A DNA stretch of 55,420 nt from an uncultured Pelagibacteraceae bacterium (GTDB taxonomy: Bacteria > Pseudomonadota > Alphaproteobacteria > Pelagibacterales > Pelagibacteraceae). This document shows positions 10,321 to 20,261 of this stretch, one piece after another. The translations under genes were made by a program, and so were the position numbers. The first letter of the stretch is position 1. Each line of letters opens with the position of its first letter. Under the pieces are notes generated by a model. That model was not told where the DNA came from. It ran no database searches and saw only the letters and a list, made by a program, of their open reading frames with translations. Location of the stretch: contig CACAFC010000007.1 of assembly GCA_902531765.1 (NCBI GenBank), positions 1-55,420 on the forward strand, in the 5' to 3' direction.

Positions 10321-11154
10321 ATGACAATTGAAGTAGATAAAATTATCGATCCTATTCCAGCATCAGATGGGGCTGGGGTTAAATTAAAAAGAAGTATTGG
10401 TGTTGAACCAAATTATTTTGATCCTTTTTTAATGCTAGATGAATTTGGTTCAGAAAATAGTGAAGACTATATTGCTGGGTTTCCTCCACATCCACATAGA
10501 GGAATTGAAACAGTTACTTATATGCTTGCTGGTGACTTTGAGCATGAAGACAGTACTGGTGGAAAAGGTAGAATGACTGCTGGTGATGTTCAATGGATGA
10601 AAACAGGAAGTGGAATTATTCATTCTGAAATGCCTGCTATGAAAGAGGGAAAACTTCATGGATTTCAATTATGGATAAATATGCCAGCAAAATTAAAAAT
10701 GAGTAAACCAGAATATATCTATATTGATGCAGATAAAATGAGTGTCCACAAAGATGATGATAAGCAAGTAAAAGTTATTGCAGGTAAATTTGAAAAAGCT
10801 GAAGGTCCAGTTAAAGGGCATAATGTTGAGCCCGTTTATTTTGATGTTGAATTAAATAAAAACAAAGATTTTAAATTTGGTCTCCCCTCCACGCACAATA
10901 CATTTATCTACCTCATAAAAGGTGAAATCAAAATTGGTGAAAAAAAACATGAAAAAGTTAAAGATAGTACTTTGATCTTACTATCGAAAGGTGAGGATTT
11001 AAAAGTCAGAGCACAAACTGATACAAAATTCTTGGTTATTTCAGGTAAACCTATCAATGAAGAAATAGCTAGAGGCGGACCATTTGTAATGAATACTAAA
11101 GCAGAAATCTTGCAAGCTGTTCAAGATTATCATAATGGTACATTTGTAAAGTAG
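10321..11154 (+). CDS. Pirin family protein
   Basis: Bicupin-fold metalloprotein. The N-terminal cupin contains the pirin metal motif PPHPHRGIETVTYML and the further ligands in SGIIHSEMP; the C-terminal pirin domain ends near residue 240. Length 277 aa is typical. Members bind Fe and several have quercetin dioxygenase-like or regulatory roles; the function here is not determined by sequence. It lies 38 bp after the CDGSH gene and 3 bp before the quinone oxidoreductase. Confidence 0.93.
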   Translation: MTIEVDKIIDPIPASDGAGVKLKRSIGVEPNYFDPFLMLDEFGSENSEDYIAGFPPHPHRGIETVTYMLAGDFEHEDSTGGKGRMTAGDVQWMKTGSGIIHSEMPAMKEGKLHGFQLWINMPAKLKMSKPEYIYIDADKMSVHKDDDKQVKVIAGKFEKAEGPVKGHNVEPVYFDVELNKNKDFKFGLPSTHNTFIYLIKGEIKIGEKKHEKVKDSTLILLSKGEDLKVRAQTDTKFLVISGKPINEEIARGGPFVMNTKAEILQAVQDYHNGTFVK

Positions 11155-11157
11155 ATA

Positions 11158-12129
11158 ATGAAATCAATTCAAATAGATAAATTTGGTGGACCAGAAGTTT
11201 TGGTTATTAAAGATGTAGAATTAGGAAAGCCTGGACCAAAAGAGGTTTTGATTAGAAATTTATCAATTGGTCTTAATTTTATAGATGTATATCATCGAAC
11301 AGGCCTTTATCCTATCCCTCTACCAAGTGGTATTGGACTTGAAGCTTGTGGAGTAATTGAAGAAATTGGCTCTGAGGTAAAATTATTTAAAGTTGGCGAT
11401 AGAGTTACTCATGCATCAATGCCTATTGGAGCATACTCGGAAAAACAAATAATGCCTGAAGAAAAATTAGTTTCTGTCCCTGATGGAGTTTCTGATGAAG
11501 TAGCATCTTGTATTACATTAAAAGGAATTACTGCAGAGTATCTATTGCATAGAGCGTATCCATTAAAAAAAGGTGATAAAGTTTTATATCACGCAGCTGC
11601 AGGTGGGCTTGGTCAAATTTTATGTTCATGGGCCAATGCTTTGGGTGCTGAAGTAATTGGGACTGTTGGCTCAAAAGCTAAGGAGGAAATAGCTAAAAAG
11701 AATGGTTGTCATCAAGTAATTAATTATTCTGAAAAAAATTTTGTTGAAGAAGTTGAAAAAATTGTAGGTAAAAATGGAATTGATGTAGTCTATGACGGGG
11801 TTGGTATCAAAACATTTAAAGGGTCAATTGAAACATTAAAAATTAGAGGGATGATGGTAGCGTTTGGAAATGCATCGGGTTATGTTGATACTATTGATGT
11901 CAAAAAAGATATAAATGCGAAAGGACTATTTTTTACAAGACCATCTATTGCTCACTATACTGTTAAAAGAGAAGAGCTTGTAGAGTCAGCTAAAAAAGTT
12001 TTTGACGCAATCTTGTCAAAAAAGTTCAATGTTGAAATTTCAAAGAAATACTCACTTAAGGATGCTGCTCAAGCACATAAGGATTTAGAAGCAAGATTAC
12101 TAACAGGTCCTGCAGTAATAATTCCTTAA
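11158..12129 (+). CDS. qor: NADPH:quinone oxidoreductase (zeta-crystallin-like MDR)
   Basis: Medium-chain dehydrogenase/reductase without catalytic zinc, predicted to reduce quinones using NADPH. The N-terminal GroES-like domain includes IGLNFIDVYHRTGLYP and the Rossmann nucleotide loop is HAAAGGLGQILCSWA around residues 143-157. The second half carries VVYDGVG and the closing ARLLTGPAVIIP. Length 323 aa matches Qor. Its TAA shares the 4-bp palindrome TTAA (12126-12129) with the stop of the convergent DUF2721 gene. Confidence 0.93.
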   Translation: MKSIQIDKFGGPEVLVIKDVELGKPGPKEVLIRNLSIGLNFIDVYHRTGLYPIPLPSGIGLEACGVIEEIGSEVKLFKVGDRVTHASMPIGAYSEKQIMPEEKLVSVPDGVSDEVASCITLKGITAEYLLHRAYPLKKGDKVLYHAAAGGLGQILCSWANALGAEVIGTVGSKAKEEIAKKNGCHQVINYSEKNFVEEVEKIVGKNGIDVVYDGVGIKTFKGSIETLKIRGMMVAFGNASGYVDTIDVKKDINAKGLFFTRPSIAHYTVKREELVESAKKVFDAILSKKFNVEISKKYSLKDAAQAHKDLEARLLTGPAVIIP

Positions 12130-12530
12130 TCTAAATTTACATCCATATCAGACATATGAAGTCTTAGAGCATTCGTTGAAATGTGAATTTCTCGAATAAA
12201 AAATAATATTGAAATAATCATAGATAAACAACAAGAACCAAAAATTATCCGAGCCAAAAAAACTTCATCTAGGTAAAGAGCAAAAACAGTCAACATGTTA
12301 AACAAAAAACCAAAAGCAGCGAACAAGATAGTCCATCTTAAAAGGGTTATTCTTCCACTTAAATTTATAAACTGTTTTTTCCATTCAGGAGGGATATGCT
12401 TTTCATAAACATGTTCATCATGAAGCTGTCTTATAAGAATGCTTAATGAATGGAATCTATTACTATAAACTGACATCAACAATGGGATTGCTGGAAACAT
12501 TAAGGCTGTCACAGTATAATCAATATTCAT
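12126..12530 (-). CDS. DUF2721 family membrane protein
   Basis: Function unknown. A 134-residue integral membrane protein with about three TM segments (roughly 7-22, 64-86, 93-112) and the family-like pattern FPAIPLLMSVYSNRF, followed by a cytoplasmic loop with RQLHDE and a second conserved-looking region SGRITLLRWTILF. The frame is open from a TTG at 12551, but the ATG at 12530 gives a start just before the first hydrophobic segment and leaves 52 bp to the divergent ubiA start. The stop overlaps qor by 4 bp. Confidence 0.8.
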   Translation of the reverse strand: MNIDYTVTALMFPAIPLLMSVYSNRFHSLSILIRQLHDEHVYEKHIPPEWKKQFINLSGRITLLRWTILFAAFGFLFNMLTVFALYLDEVFLARIIFGSCCLSMIISILFFIREIHISTNALRLHMSDMDVNLD

Positions 12531-12582
12531 ACGAATCAATTTGATTATCAATCTTGCCTTTGTTATTTACAAGTAAAATCTT

Positions 12583-13449
12583 ATGAACCAATTAAATCTT
12601 TTTGTGGAACTTACCAGATTAAAAAAGCCGATTGGATACATGCTGTTATTTTGGCCATGTGCATGGGGACTTACAATAGCATATGATTTTTCATCTGACT
12701 TTAAGATTTATTTTTTTTACTTATTATTATTTTTTTTAGGCTCTGTTCTAATGAGATCTGCTGGATGTATAGTAAATGATATTCTTGATAGAAAATTTGA
12801 TAAAAAAGTATTTAGAACTAAAGATAGACCAATAGCTTCAGGAAAAATATCAATTAAACTTGCTTTACTATATTCAGGAATTCTATGCTTGCTTGCTTTT
12901 TTAGTTCTAATTAATTTTAATTTTTTTACAATAGCAATTGCTTTAGCATCAATGCCTCTAGCATTTACTTATCCATTGATGAAAAGATTTACTTATTGGC
13001 CTCAATTATTCCTAGGTATAACTTTTAATTATGGATTATTGCTTGGATGGACATCCATTAATGAAGAAATAAGTTTAATTCCAATAATATTCTATATTGG
13101 CGCCATATTTTGGACATTGGGTTACGACACGATATATGGTTTTCAAGATATAGAAGATGATGAAATTATAGGAGTTAAATCAACATCAATTAAATTTAAA
13201 AAAAATCCAAAAATATTTTTATCTATATGTTATCTAATTTTTACCTTACTTTTCATTGTGACTGGCATCAAATTAAATTTTAATCATTATTTTTTTTTAG
13301 TAGCTATGACAGTTTTATTTCATTTATTATTTATTCAAATTATGAGTTTCAATAAAGAAGATAAGAAAAAATGTCTAAAAATTTTTAAAAGTAATAACTT
13401 TTTGGGATTATTAATATTAATTTGTATCTTTATTGGTAGATTAAATTAA
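12583..13449 (+). CDS. ubiA: 4-hydroxybenzoate polyprenyltransferase
   Basis: Membrane prenyltransferase attaching the polyprenyl tail to 4-hydroxybenzoate in ubiquinone synthesis. Both Asp-rich motifs are intact: NDILDRKFDKKVFRTKDRP with SGKIS, and YDTIYGFQDIEDDEIIGVKS. Eight to nine TM segments over 288 aa fit the family. It abuts msbA (stop 13449, next start 13450), so it heads an operon of envelope-lipid genes. Confidence 0.93.
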   Translation: MNQLNLFVELTRLKKPIGYMLLFWPCAWGLTIAYDFSSDFKIYFFYLLLFFLGSVLMRSAGCIVNDILDRKFDKKVFRTKDRPIASGKISIKLALLYSGILCLLAFLVLINFNFFTIAIALASMPLAFTYPLMKRFTYWPQLFLGITFNYGLLLGWTSINEEISLIPIIFYIGAIFWTLGYDTIYGFQDIEDDEIIGVKSTSIKFKKNPKIFLSICYLIFTLLFIVTGIKLNFNHYFFLVAMTVLFHLLFIQIMSFNKEDKKKCLKIFKSNNFLGLLILICIFIGRLN

Positions 13450-15180
13450 ATGACAAATTTAGAAATTTTATTAGATCTTTATAAAAGGTACACAAAAAAA
13501 CACCTAACAAAAATTTTCCTTTCTATTTTCTTTTCAATATTAGTTGCAGGTAGTACTGCAATGATTGCTTACTTACTTGATCCAGCTATAGAAAAAATTT
13601 TTATTGAAAAAAATCAAAAGCTAATGGTAATAATTCCTTTTATTATTTTGATTACGTTTGCAGTTAAAGGAACTTCTCTGTATTTAGCTAAAACATTACT
13701 CATTCAGGTTGGTGGGGAGGTTCAAAAAGTTCTTCAATTACAAATTATGCAATCGATTTTGAAATCAAATGTCGAAAGAATGAACAAAAAACATACAGGG
13801 AAAATTCTTTCACACATCAGTTACGACTCAGGTATGGTTATGAAACTTGTAACTGACACAATTTTATTATTCTCGAAAGATAGTTTGACATTGATTGGTT
13901 TAATAGGTGTGATGTTTTATCAAAACTGGAAGCTAGCAATATTTGCAATAATAATGATACCTCTAGCTTCTATTGCTGCAAAGTCTTTGGGTAAAAGAAT
14001 TGGTAAAGTGACCACAGAGTCCCAAGAAGTCTCTGGTTTTTTAAGTTCATTTTTTATTGAAATTATCAAAAATCATAAAGTTATTAAAATTTTTCAAACA
14101 GAGGAATATGAAAATAAAAGATTAACTAAAATTATAAACACTTTTAAAGATAAAGTAGTTAAAATCCAAACTGTTATGACAAGAGCAACACCAATAATGG
14201 AGTCTCTAACTGGCTTAATGATTGGAGGATTAATTTATTACTCAGGTAGTTTGATAATAAAAGGTGAGTTAGAATTAAATAATTTTTTTTCATTTTTGGC
14301 AGCTATGATGCTGGCTTACCAGCCTGTAAGAACTTTAGCGACTTTAAATATGGGTATTCATCAAGGTTTATCTGCTGCTAAAAGATTATTGCCAATTATT
14401 GATGAGGATAATAGTGACAAAAATTCTGATAAACACCTTAAAATAGATCAAGGGAATGTAAACTTTAAAGACGTGAGTTTTAAGTATTCTGAAAGTTTAC
14501 AAAATGTTTTGAATAAAGTGAATTTAGAATTTAAAAGTGGGCAAATGACCGCTCTAGTTGGTCATAGTGGTGCAGGAAAATCTACTATTTTAAATTTTAT
14601 TCCAAGATTTTATGAACCATTAAGCGGAAAAATTTATATAGATAATCAACCAATCGATGAACACTCAATATCATCTTTGAGGGAAAACATTTCACTAGTA
14701 AGTCAAGATATTTCTTTATTTGATGACACTATTAAAAATAATATAAAGTACTCTAGGCTTACAGCCTCAGATGAAGAAATCACTGAAGCCGCTAAATTAT
14801 CTAATTGTGACGATTTTGTAAAAAGTATGCCGAACGGGTATAATACTGTGATAGGTGAAAATGGTGTGAGGTTATCTGGTGGAGAAAAACAAAGGTTATC
14901 AATTGCAAGAGCGATACTTAAAAAAAGTAAAATAATTCTATTAGATGAAGCTACCTCTTCTTTAGACGCAGAAACAGAGGATAAAATTCAGAAAGCAATC
15001 AATTATCTTACAAAAAATAAAACGACAATTGTCATAGCTCATAGATTATCTACAGTTTTAAATTCAGATAAAATTTATGTAATCGACTCTGGAAGTGTAA
15101 TAGCAGAGGGAAATCATAATGAATTATTAAATACTTCATCAATTTATAAAAACTTTTATGATAAACAATTAAAATCTTAA
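13450..15180 (+). CDS. msbA: Lipid A flippase MsbA-type ABC transporter (TMD-NBD fusion)
   Basis: Half-transporter that as a homodimer flips lipid A-core across the inner membrane. Residues 1-315 form the six-TM exporter domain; the nucleotide-binding domain has Walker A GHSGAGKST (Lys377), Q-loop LVSQDISLFD, signature LSGGEKQR, Walker B IILLDEATSSLD and H-loop IVIAHRLST. The next three genes make and decorate lipid A/Kdo, which strongly favours MsbA over another exporter. Overlaps the kdtA start by one base. Confidence 0.92.
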   Translation: MTNLEILLDLYKRYTKKHLTKIFLSIFFSILVAGSTAMIAYLLDPAIEKIFIEKNQKLMVIIPFIILITFAVKGTSLYLAKTLLIQVGGEVQKVLQLQIMQSILKSNVERMNKKHTGKILSHISYDSGMVMKLVTDTILLFSKDSLTLIGLIGVMFYQNWKLAIFAIIMIPLASIAAKSLGKRIGKVTTESQEVSGFLSSFFIEIIKNHKVIKIFQTEEYENKRLTKIINTFKDKVVKIQTVMTRATPIMESLTGLMIGGLIYYSGSLIIKGELELNNFFSFLAAMMLAYQPVRTLATLNMGIHQGLSAAKRLLPIIDEDNSDKNSDKHLKIDQGNVNFKDVSFKYSESLQNVLNKVNLEFKSGQMTALVGHSGAGKSTILNFIPRFYEPLSGKIYIDNQPIDEHSISSLRENISLVSQDISLFDDTIKNNIKYSRLTASDEEITEAAKLSNCDDFVKSMPNGYNTVIGENGVRLSGGEKQRLSIARAILKKSKIILLDEATSSLDAETEDKIQKAINYLTKNKTTIVIAHRLSTVLNSDKIYVIDSGSVIAEGNHNELLNTSSIYKNFYDKQLKS

Positions 15181-16415
15181 TGTTTTTTATTTATAAAATT
15201 TTAATAAATTTCGTATTTTTTTTTTCTCCAATAATTATTATTTTTCGAATATTTAAAGGTAAAGAAGACATATTAAGATTTAAGGAGAAAATAGGTTTTT
15301 TTTCAAAAAAAAGAAATAAAGGAAATTTAATTTGGTTTCATGGAGCTAGTGTAGGTGAGATCCAAAGTATTGTTCCATTAATAGAAAGATATGAAAAAAA
15401 CAAAGAAATTAAACAAATATTGATTACATCAAATACTGTAAGTTCATCATTCATAATTAAAAATTCTAAATTTAAAAAAACATTACATCAATTTTTCCCA
15501 ATTGATTGTAATTTTATTTCCAAAAAATTTTTAGATTACTGGAAACCTTCAAGGGCTTTTTTTATAGACTCTGAAATTTGGCCAGTTACTATAAACAATT
15601 TATACAAAAGGAATACACCAATATTTCTTCTAAACGGACGTATCACAAATAAATCTTTTAATCGATGGAAATTTTTTTCTTCATTTGCAAAATCAATCTT
15701 TGGTAAATTTGATTTGTGTCTTTCATCAAATATTGAAACAAAAAAATATTTAAAAAAACTAGGTGCTAAAAATATAAAAATAATTGGCAATTTAAAATTC
15801 AGTCAATCAGAAAATGAGAAAACCAACTTAAATAAAAATCTTCTGAATTTAATTAACTCAAGGAAAACATGGTGTGCATCAAGTACTCACTATAATGAGG
15901 AAAGGATTTGTGGAATAACACACATAAAATTAAAAAAAAAATTCAAAAACCTATTAACAATAATTATTCCCAGACATATCAATAGAATTAATTCAATTAA
16001 GACAGAACTCAATAACTTAAATCTTAAAGTTCATTTAGATGAACCTAAAAAGAAAATTGATCCTAATACAGATATTTATCTGGTAAATTCTTATGGAAAA
16101 ACAAGATTATTCTACAAAGCTTGTAAAAATATTTTTTTAGGAGGATCATTAGTTGTGCATGGTGGTCAAAACCCATTAGAAGCAACTCGATATGGTTGTA
16201 AAGTTTTACATGGTCCAAATGTTTCGAATTTTGAAGAAATTTATAGATTTCTTAATAGAAAAAATTTATCAAGAAAAATAACTAATCAAGATCAGCTAAT
16301 TAACTATATCATCAAATATTTTAATTCAAAAAATAACTCTAAAAATATAATGAAGGATTTGCATTTGATAGGAGTAGATATTTTAAATAAAACCTATAAA
16401 GAAATTAATAAATGA
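15180..16415 (+). CDS. kdtA: 3-deoxy-D-manno-octulosonic acid (Kdo) transferase
   Basis: GT30 enzyme adding Kdo to the lipid A precursor at the inner-membrane cytosolic face. It has an N-terminal membrane anchor (about residues 2-24), the acceptor-domain motif WFHGASVGEIQS with the catalytic Glu, and the C-terminal CMP-Kdo region VHGGQNPLEATRYG followed by HGPNVSNFEEIY. Length 411 aa is normal. Overlaps lpxK by 4 nt (ATGA). Confidence 0.94.
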   Translation: MFFIYKILINFVFFFSPIIIIFRIFKGKEDILRFKEKIGFFSKKRNKGNLIWFHGASVGEIQSIVPLIERYEKNKEIKQILITSNTVSSSFIIKNSKFKKTLHQFFPIDCNFISKKFLDYWKPSRAFFIDSEIWPVTINNLYKRNTPIFLLNGRITNKSFNRWKFFSSFAKSIFGKFDLCLSSNIETKKYLKKLGAKNIKIIGNLKFSQSENEKTNLNKNLLNLINSRKTWCASSTHYNEERICGITHIKLKKKFKNLLTIIIPRHINRINSIKTELNNLNLKVHLDEPKKKIDPNTDIYLVNSYGKTRLFYKACKNIFLGGSLVVHGGQNPLEATRYGCKVLHGPNVSNFEEIYRFLNRKNLSRKITNQDQLINYIIKYFNSKNNSKNIMKDLHLIGVDILNKTYKEINK

Positions 16416-17368
16416 TTTTAAAAAAACCAAAATTTTGGGATTTTAAAAAACCAAATTTTTTTGTATATTTGCTTTATCCTTTTACAATATTTGTTGAAAT
16501 TAATAATATATTATTCAGTCTTATACCCAAAAAAAAATTCACTAAAATAAAAACTATATGTGTTGGAAATTTATATATCGGGGGTACTGGAAAAACTCCA
16601 ACTTCATTGTTTCTATATAATCTTTTAAAGAAAATGAATATTAATCCAGTAACTGCAAAAAAATTTTATACTAATCAAATAGACGAACAAAAATTTCTTA
16701 AAGATAATTCAAATTTCATTTCATGTAGTAATAGAAAAGAAATAGTTAAAAAAGCTATAGAGATGAAATATGATTTAATAATTTTTGATGATGGGCTTCA
16801 AGAAAAATGGATCAACTATGATATAAAATTTGCTTGTTTTGATAGTGGGAAATGGATTGGAAACGGCCATTTAATACCCTCTGGTCCATTAAGAGAAAAA
16901 ATAAATACTTTAAAAAACTATCATGGAATATTTTTAAAAACAGTAAATAATGAATCAAATTTAGATTATATTTATAATAAGATCAAAAACATAAATCCAA
17001 ACATTGAAATTTTTGAGTCAAATATTGAGATAAAAAATATCAATAAATTTGATATTAATAAAAATTATATTATTTTTTCAGGAATTGGAAATCCTGATAG
17101 CTTCAAAAAGTTACTACTTAATAATAAATTTAAGATAATTGAAGAGATTACTTTTCCAGATCATTACAATTACCAAGATAAAGATATCTCTGAAATTATA
17201 GATAAAGCAAATTCCAAGAATGCAGAAATCATTACAACTGAAAAGGATTTTAAAAGAATTCCTCAAAATTTTAAAGAAAAAATAAGTTTCTTAGAAATAA
17301 ATATGAAAATTAAAGATGAAAACAAGCTTGTTCAATTTTTAAAAACCAAGATAAATGAAATTAATTAA
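16412..17368 (+). CDS. lpxK: Tetraacyldisaccharide 4'-kinase
   Basis: P-loop membrane-associated kinase that phosphorylates the 4' position of the lipid A disaccharide. The Walker A-type motif VGNLYIGGTGKTPTSLFL lies around residues 48-65, after a short hydrophobic N-terminal segment; FDDGLQEKW and DSGKWIGNGHLIPSGPLRE match the family, as does the C-terminal FPDHYNYQDKD and TTEKDFKRIP. 318 aa is typical. Overlaps the next gene by 14 nt. Confidence 0.95.
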   Translation: MILKKPKFWDFKKPNFFVYLLYPFTIFVEINNILFSLIPKKKFTKIKTICVGNLYIGGTGKTPTSLFLYNLLKKMNINPVTAKKFYTNQIDEQKFLKDNSNFISCSNRKEIVKKAIEMKYDLIIFDDGLQEKWINYDIKFACFDSGKWIGNGHLIPSGPLREKINTLKNYHGIFLKTVNNESNLDYIYNKIKNINPNIEIFESNIEIKNINKFDINKNYIIFSGIGNPDSFKKLLLNNKFKIIEEITFPDHYNYQDKDISEIIDKANSKNAEIITTEKDFKRIPQNFKEKISFLEINMKIKDENKLVQFLKTKINEIN

Positions 17369-18221
17369 ATATTTTATACAATTTATTTTTATTATTTTTT
17401 TATTTTTATTATTTAAGATTTTAGGACTAAAATTATCAAAATCTTTTTCAAGTTTTATTTTCAAAACAATTGGCCCTCATTTTAGATCCAAGAAGATTTT
17501 ACATTCTAATTTAACTATAGCTTTCCCAAAATTAGATGAGAATGAAAAAGATAAGATTATAAACGATATGTGGACAACTTATGGTAAAATCTTTGCTGAA
17601 TATATTTTTATAAAAAATTTTAGACAATCTTTTAAATTTTCAAAAAAAATTATTATAGAAAATCAAAGTGTCTTAGAAAAAATAAAACACAAAAATACAC
17701 CAGTAATCTTCATATCAGGACATTTTGATAATTTTGAATTAATGGCAATGCATATTGAAAAATCTGGTATTGATTTAGCTGCAATTTATCGACCTTTAAA
17801 TAATAAATTTCTAAATCCTCTTATGGAAAATATAAGAAAAAGTTATATTTGTAAAAAACAAATTCAAAAAGGAATTTCTGGTACAAAAGAATTGCTTAAA
17901 GCATTCAAAGACGGAACATCTATCGCTTTAATGATTGATCAGAGAGTTTCAGAAGGAATAAGATGTAATTTTTTTGGTGAAGAGGCTCTCACAACGACAA
18001 TTCCAGCTCAATTCATCAAAAAATTTGATGCTGAAGTAGTTCCTATTTATATAGAAAGATCAATAGATGATAATTTCAAAATTAAAATTTTCAATAATAT
18101 TCAATTCTCTAAGAATGACTCTGTTGAAAAAATTACACTTGAACTAAATAAAATTTTAGAAAAAATGATTATCGCTAACCCAAAACAATGGATTTGGACG
18201 CATAATAGATGGAAAATTTAA
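17355..18221 (+). CDS. lpxL: Lipid A late acyltransferase (LpxL/HtrB family)
   Basis: Transfers a secondary acyl chain to Kdo-lipid A. One N-terminal TM (about 5-25), then the acyltransferase HX4E motif in ISGHFDNFELMA, the RPLNNKFLNP block and MIDQRVSEGIRCNFFG. The C-terminus WIWTHNRWKI is the typical family end. 288 aa. Which late acyl position is filled (LpxL or LpxM) cannot be decided from sequence alone. Last gene of the ubiA-msbA-kdtA-lpxK run; 4 bp from the convergent DUF2093 gene. Confidence 0.92.
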   Translation: MKLIKYFIQFIFIIFLFLLFKILGLKLSKSFSSFIFKTIGPHFRSKKILHSNLTIAFPKLDENEKDKIINDMWTTYGKIFAEYIFIKNFRQSFKFSKKIIIENQSVLEKIKHKNTPVIFISGHFDNFELMAMHIEKSGIDLAAIYRPLNNKFLNPLMENIRKSYICKKQIQKGISGTKELLKAFKDGTSIALMIDQRVSEGIRCNFFGEEALTTTIPAQFIKKFDAEVVPIYIERSIDDNFKIKIFNNIQFSKNDSVEKITLELNKILEKMIIANPKQWIWTHNRWKI

Positions 18222-18225
18222 TGAT

Positions 18226-18414
18226 TTAGGTTTCTGATTCTCTTTTTTGATGAGCTTCCTTATAGGAAAAATAAGCTTCTTGAGTTTCCACATTCCAATA
18301 GTTTAAATTATCCAAAGAAATTTTTTTACCTGAAACTGCACATAGAACATGATCACCATTTTCAATTATTTTGAAATTATTTGGTAAATATTTCAATTTA
18401 GCTAATTTTTTCAT
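18226..18414 (-). CDS. DUF2093 domain protein, 62 aa
   Basis: Small alphaproteobacterial protein of unknown function. The pattern AKLKYLPNNFKIIENGDHVLCAVSGKKISLDNLNYWNVETQEAYFS corresponds to DUF2093: a G-x-hydrophobic-hydrophobic-CAV-(S/T)G core, then an I-x-LxxLxYW segment and YFSY. It is monocistronic between the lipid A operon and purD, its start only 24 bp from the purD ATG. Confidence 0.85.
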   Translation of the reverse strand: MKKLAKLKYLPNNFKIIENGDHVLCAVSGKKISLDNLNYWNVETQEAYFSYKEAHQKRESET

Positions 18415-18438
18415 GATTTATAGTTTATATATAATTAT

Positions 18439-19701
18439 ATGAAAGTTGGAGTAATAGGAAGCGGTGGAAGAGAGCATGCCATATGTATATCTTTAAAAAA
18501 ATCGAAAAATATTGACAAAATTTATTGTTTTCCGGGAAATGCGGGTACTAGCTTTATTGCTGAAAATATTGAGATTGATTTGAATAATTTTGAGGAATTA
18601 AAAAGAGTTATAAAAGAACTAGGTATAGACATAATAATAGTAGGTCCTGAAAAACCTTTGGTAGATGGAATAGTCGACTTCTTGGAACAAAATAAAATTA
18701 AAGTCTTTGGTCCAGATCGTGTTTCTTCACAGCTTGAAGGTTCAAAGATTTTCACAAAAAATTTATGTAAAAAATATAATATCCCCACTGCAAAATTTGG
18801 TGTCTTCAATACCATTCAAAACAGTCTTTCATTCTTGATTGAGTGTAAATTTCCAATAGTTGTAAAGGCTGATGGTTTAGCAGCGGGTAAGGGCGTCTAT
18901 ATTTGTGAAACTCATGATCAGTCAAAAAAAGCAGTTGAAGAAATTTTTAATGGAAAGTTTGGAGAAGCGAAACAAATTTTAATAGAGGAATTTTTAAAAG
19001 GCGAAGAAATGAGTTTCTTTATAATTTCTGATGGTATCAATTATAAAATATTTGGAACAGCACAAGATCACAAGCGAGCTTTGGAAGGAGATAAGGGTAA
19101 AAACACGGGAGGAATGGGAGCCTACTCGCCTTCTCGATTGGAAAGTGAAAAACTGGAAAAAAAGATAATAGAAAAAATAATCGAACCCACATTAAAAGGT
19201 TTAAAAGAGATAAAAAACAAATTTAGAGGTTTTCTATATGCGGGATTAATGATTGTAGATGGAGAGCCTTTTTTAATTGAATATAATGTAAGAATGGGTG
19301 ATCCTGAATGTCAAACAATACTTCCGAGACTCAAAACCGATTTTTTAGACATTGTGGTTGCCACTGTGAATGAGGATTTAAAAAATATAAATTTAGAATG
19401 GTTTGAAGAAAAAAGTATTTGTGTTGTTTTAGCTTCAAAAGGATATCCAGATGAATTTAAAAATAATTCGGAAATAAAAAACCTTAAAGAAATTAAGCTT
19501 CAAGATAATGAATACATTTTTCATGCGGGGACTAAAATAAATAATTCAAAAATATACTCTAATGGTGGGAGAGTGTTAAATTTTGTAATTAAATCTGATA
19601 ATTTGAAAATCGGTAGAGATAAAGCCATAAGTTTAATTAATAAATTAAATTGGCAAAATGGATATTTTAGAAAAGATATTGGTTATAAGATTATATCGTA
19701 A
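18439..19701 (+). CDS. purD: Phosphoribosylamine-glycine ligase
   Basis: ATP-grasp enzyme of de novo purine synthesis making glycinamide ribonucleotide. Visible motifs: N-terminal VIGSGGREHAI, LEGSKIFTKNLCKKYNIPTA, ATP-binding VVKADGLAAGKGVYIC, GTAQDHKRALEGDKGKNTGG, YNVRMGDPECQ with the Mg ligands. 420 aa is standard. The last base of its TAA is the first base of the rsmD ATG. Confidence 0.97.
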   Translation: MKVGVIGSGGREHAICISLKKSKNIDKIYCFPGNAGTSFIAENIEIDLNNFEELKRVIKELGIDIIIVGPEKPLVDGIVDFLEQNKIKVFGPDRVSSQLEGSKIFTKNLCKKYNIPTAKFGVFNTIQNSLSFLIECKFPIVVKADGLAAGKGVYICETHDQSKKAVEEIFNGKFGEAKQILIEEFLKGEEMSFFIISDGINYKIFGTAQDHKRALEGDKGKNTGGMGAYSPSRLESEKLEKKIIEKIIEPTLKGLKEIKNKFRGFLYAGLMIVDGEPFLIEYNVRMGDPECQTILPRLKTDFLDIVVATVNEDLKNINLEWFEEKSICVVLASKGYPDEFKNNSEIKNLKEIKLQDNEYIFHAGTKINNSKIYSNGGRVLNFVIKSDNLKIGRDKAISLINKLNWQNGYFRKDIGYKIIS

Positions 19702-20261
19702 TGAGAATAATTTCTGGGAGATTTAAAGGAAAAAAGTTATTATTACCTAAGGATAAAAACACTAGACCTTTAAAAGATTTAGTAAAAGAGTCAATTTTCA
19801 ATCTTTTAGAACATTCAAAAAAAATAAATGTAAATTTAAAAAATTCTACAGTTTTAGATTTATTTTCTGGTTCTGGGTCTTTTGGAATCGAATGTTTATC
19901 AAGAGAATCTAAATATGTGTGTTTTTTTGAAAATTATTTTGAAGCAATTAAAGTATTAGAAAAAAATCTACTTAATTTCAAAAATGAAAAAAAATTTCAA
20001 ATTTTTAAAGATAATTGTTTTGAATATTTTAACTCAGAAAAAAAAATAGATAAAAAATTTGATATAATTTTTATTGATCCCCCTTACAAAGAAATCAAAA
20101 TTAATATGTTAATTGAAAAAATAATTTATAGAAAACTTCTTAAAAAAGACGGTATTTTAATTATTCACAGACATAAAAAAGATAAAGTAGTAATAACTGA
20201 AAAAATTAATATTCTTGAAACTCGTACTTATGGGGTCTCCAAGGTATATTTTGCTAATTAA
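19701..20261 (+). CDS. rsmD: 16S rRNA m2G966 methyltransferase
   Basis: SAM-dependent methyltransferase of 16S rRNA G966. The N-terminus MRIISGRFKGKKLLLP with TRPLKDLVKESIFNLL is diagnostic; motif I is LDLFSGSGSFGIECLSR and the catalytic motif IV is FIDPPYKE. 186 aa. Slightly divergent in the C-terminus. Convergent with pgi, the two stops sharing TTAA at 20258-20261. Confidence 0.94.
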   Translation: MRIISGRFKGKKLLLPKDKNTRPLKDLVKESIFNLLEHSKKINVNLKNSTVLDLFSGSGSFGIECLSRESKYVCFFENYFEAIKVLEKNLLNFKNEKKFQIFKDNCFEYFNSEKKIDKKFDIIFIDPPYKEIKINMLIEKIIYRKLLKKDGILIIHRHKKDKVVITEKINILETRTYGVSKVYFAN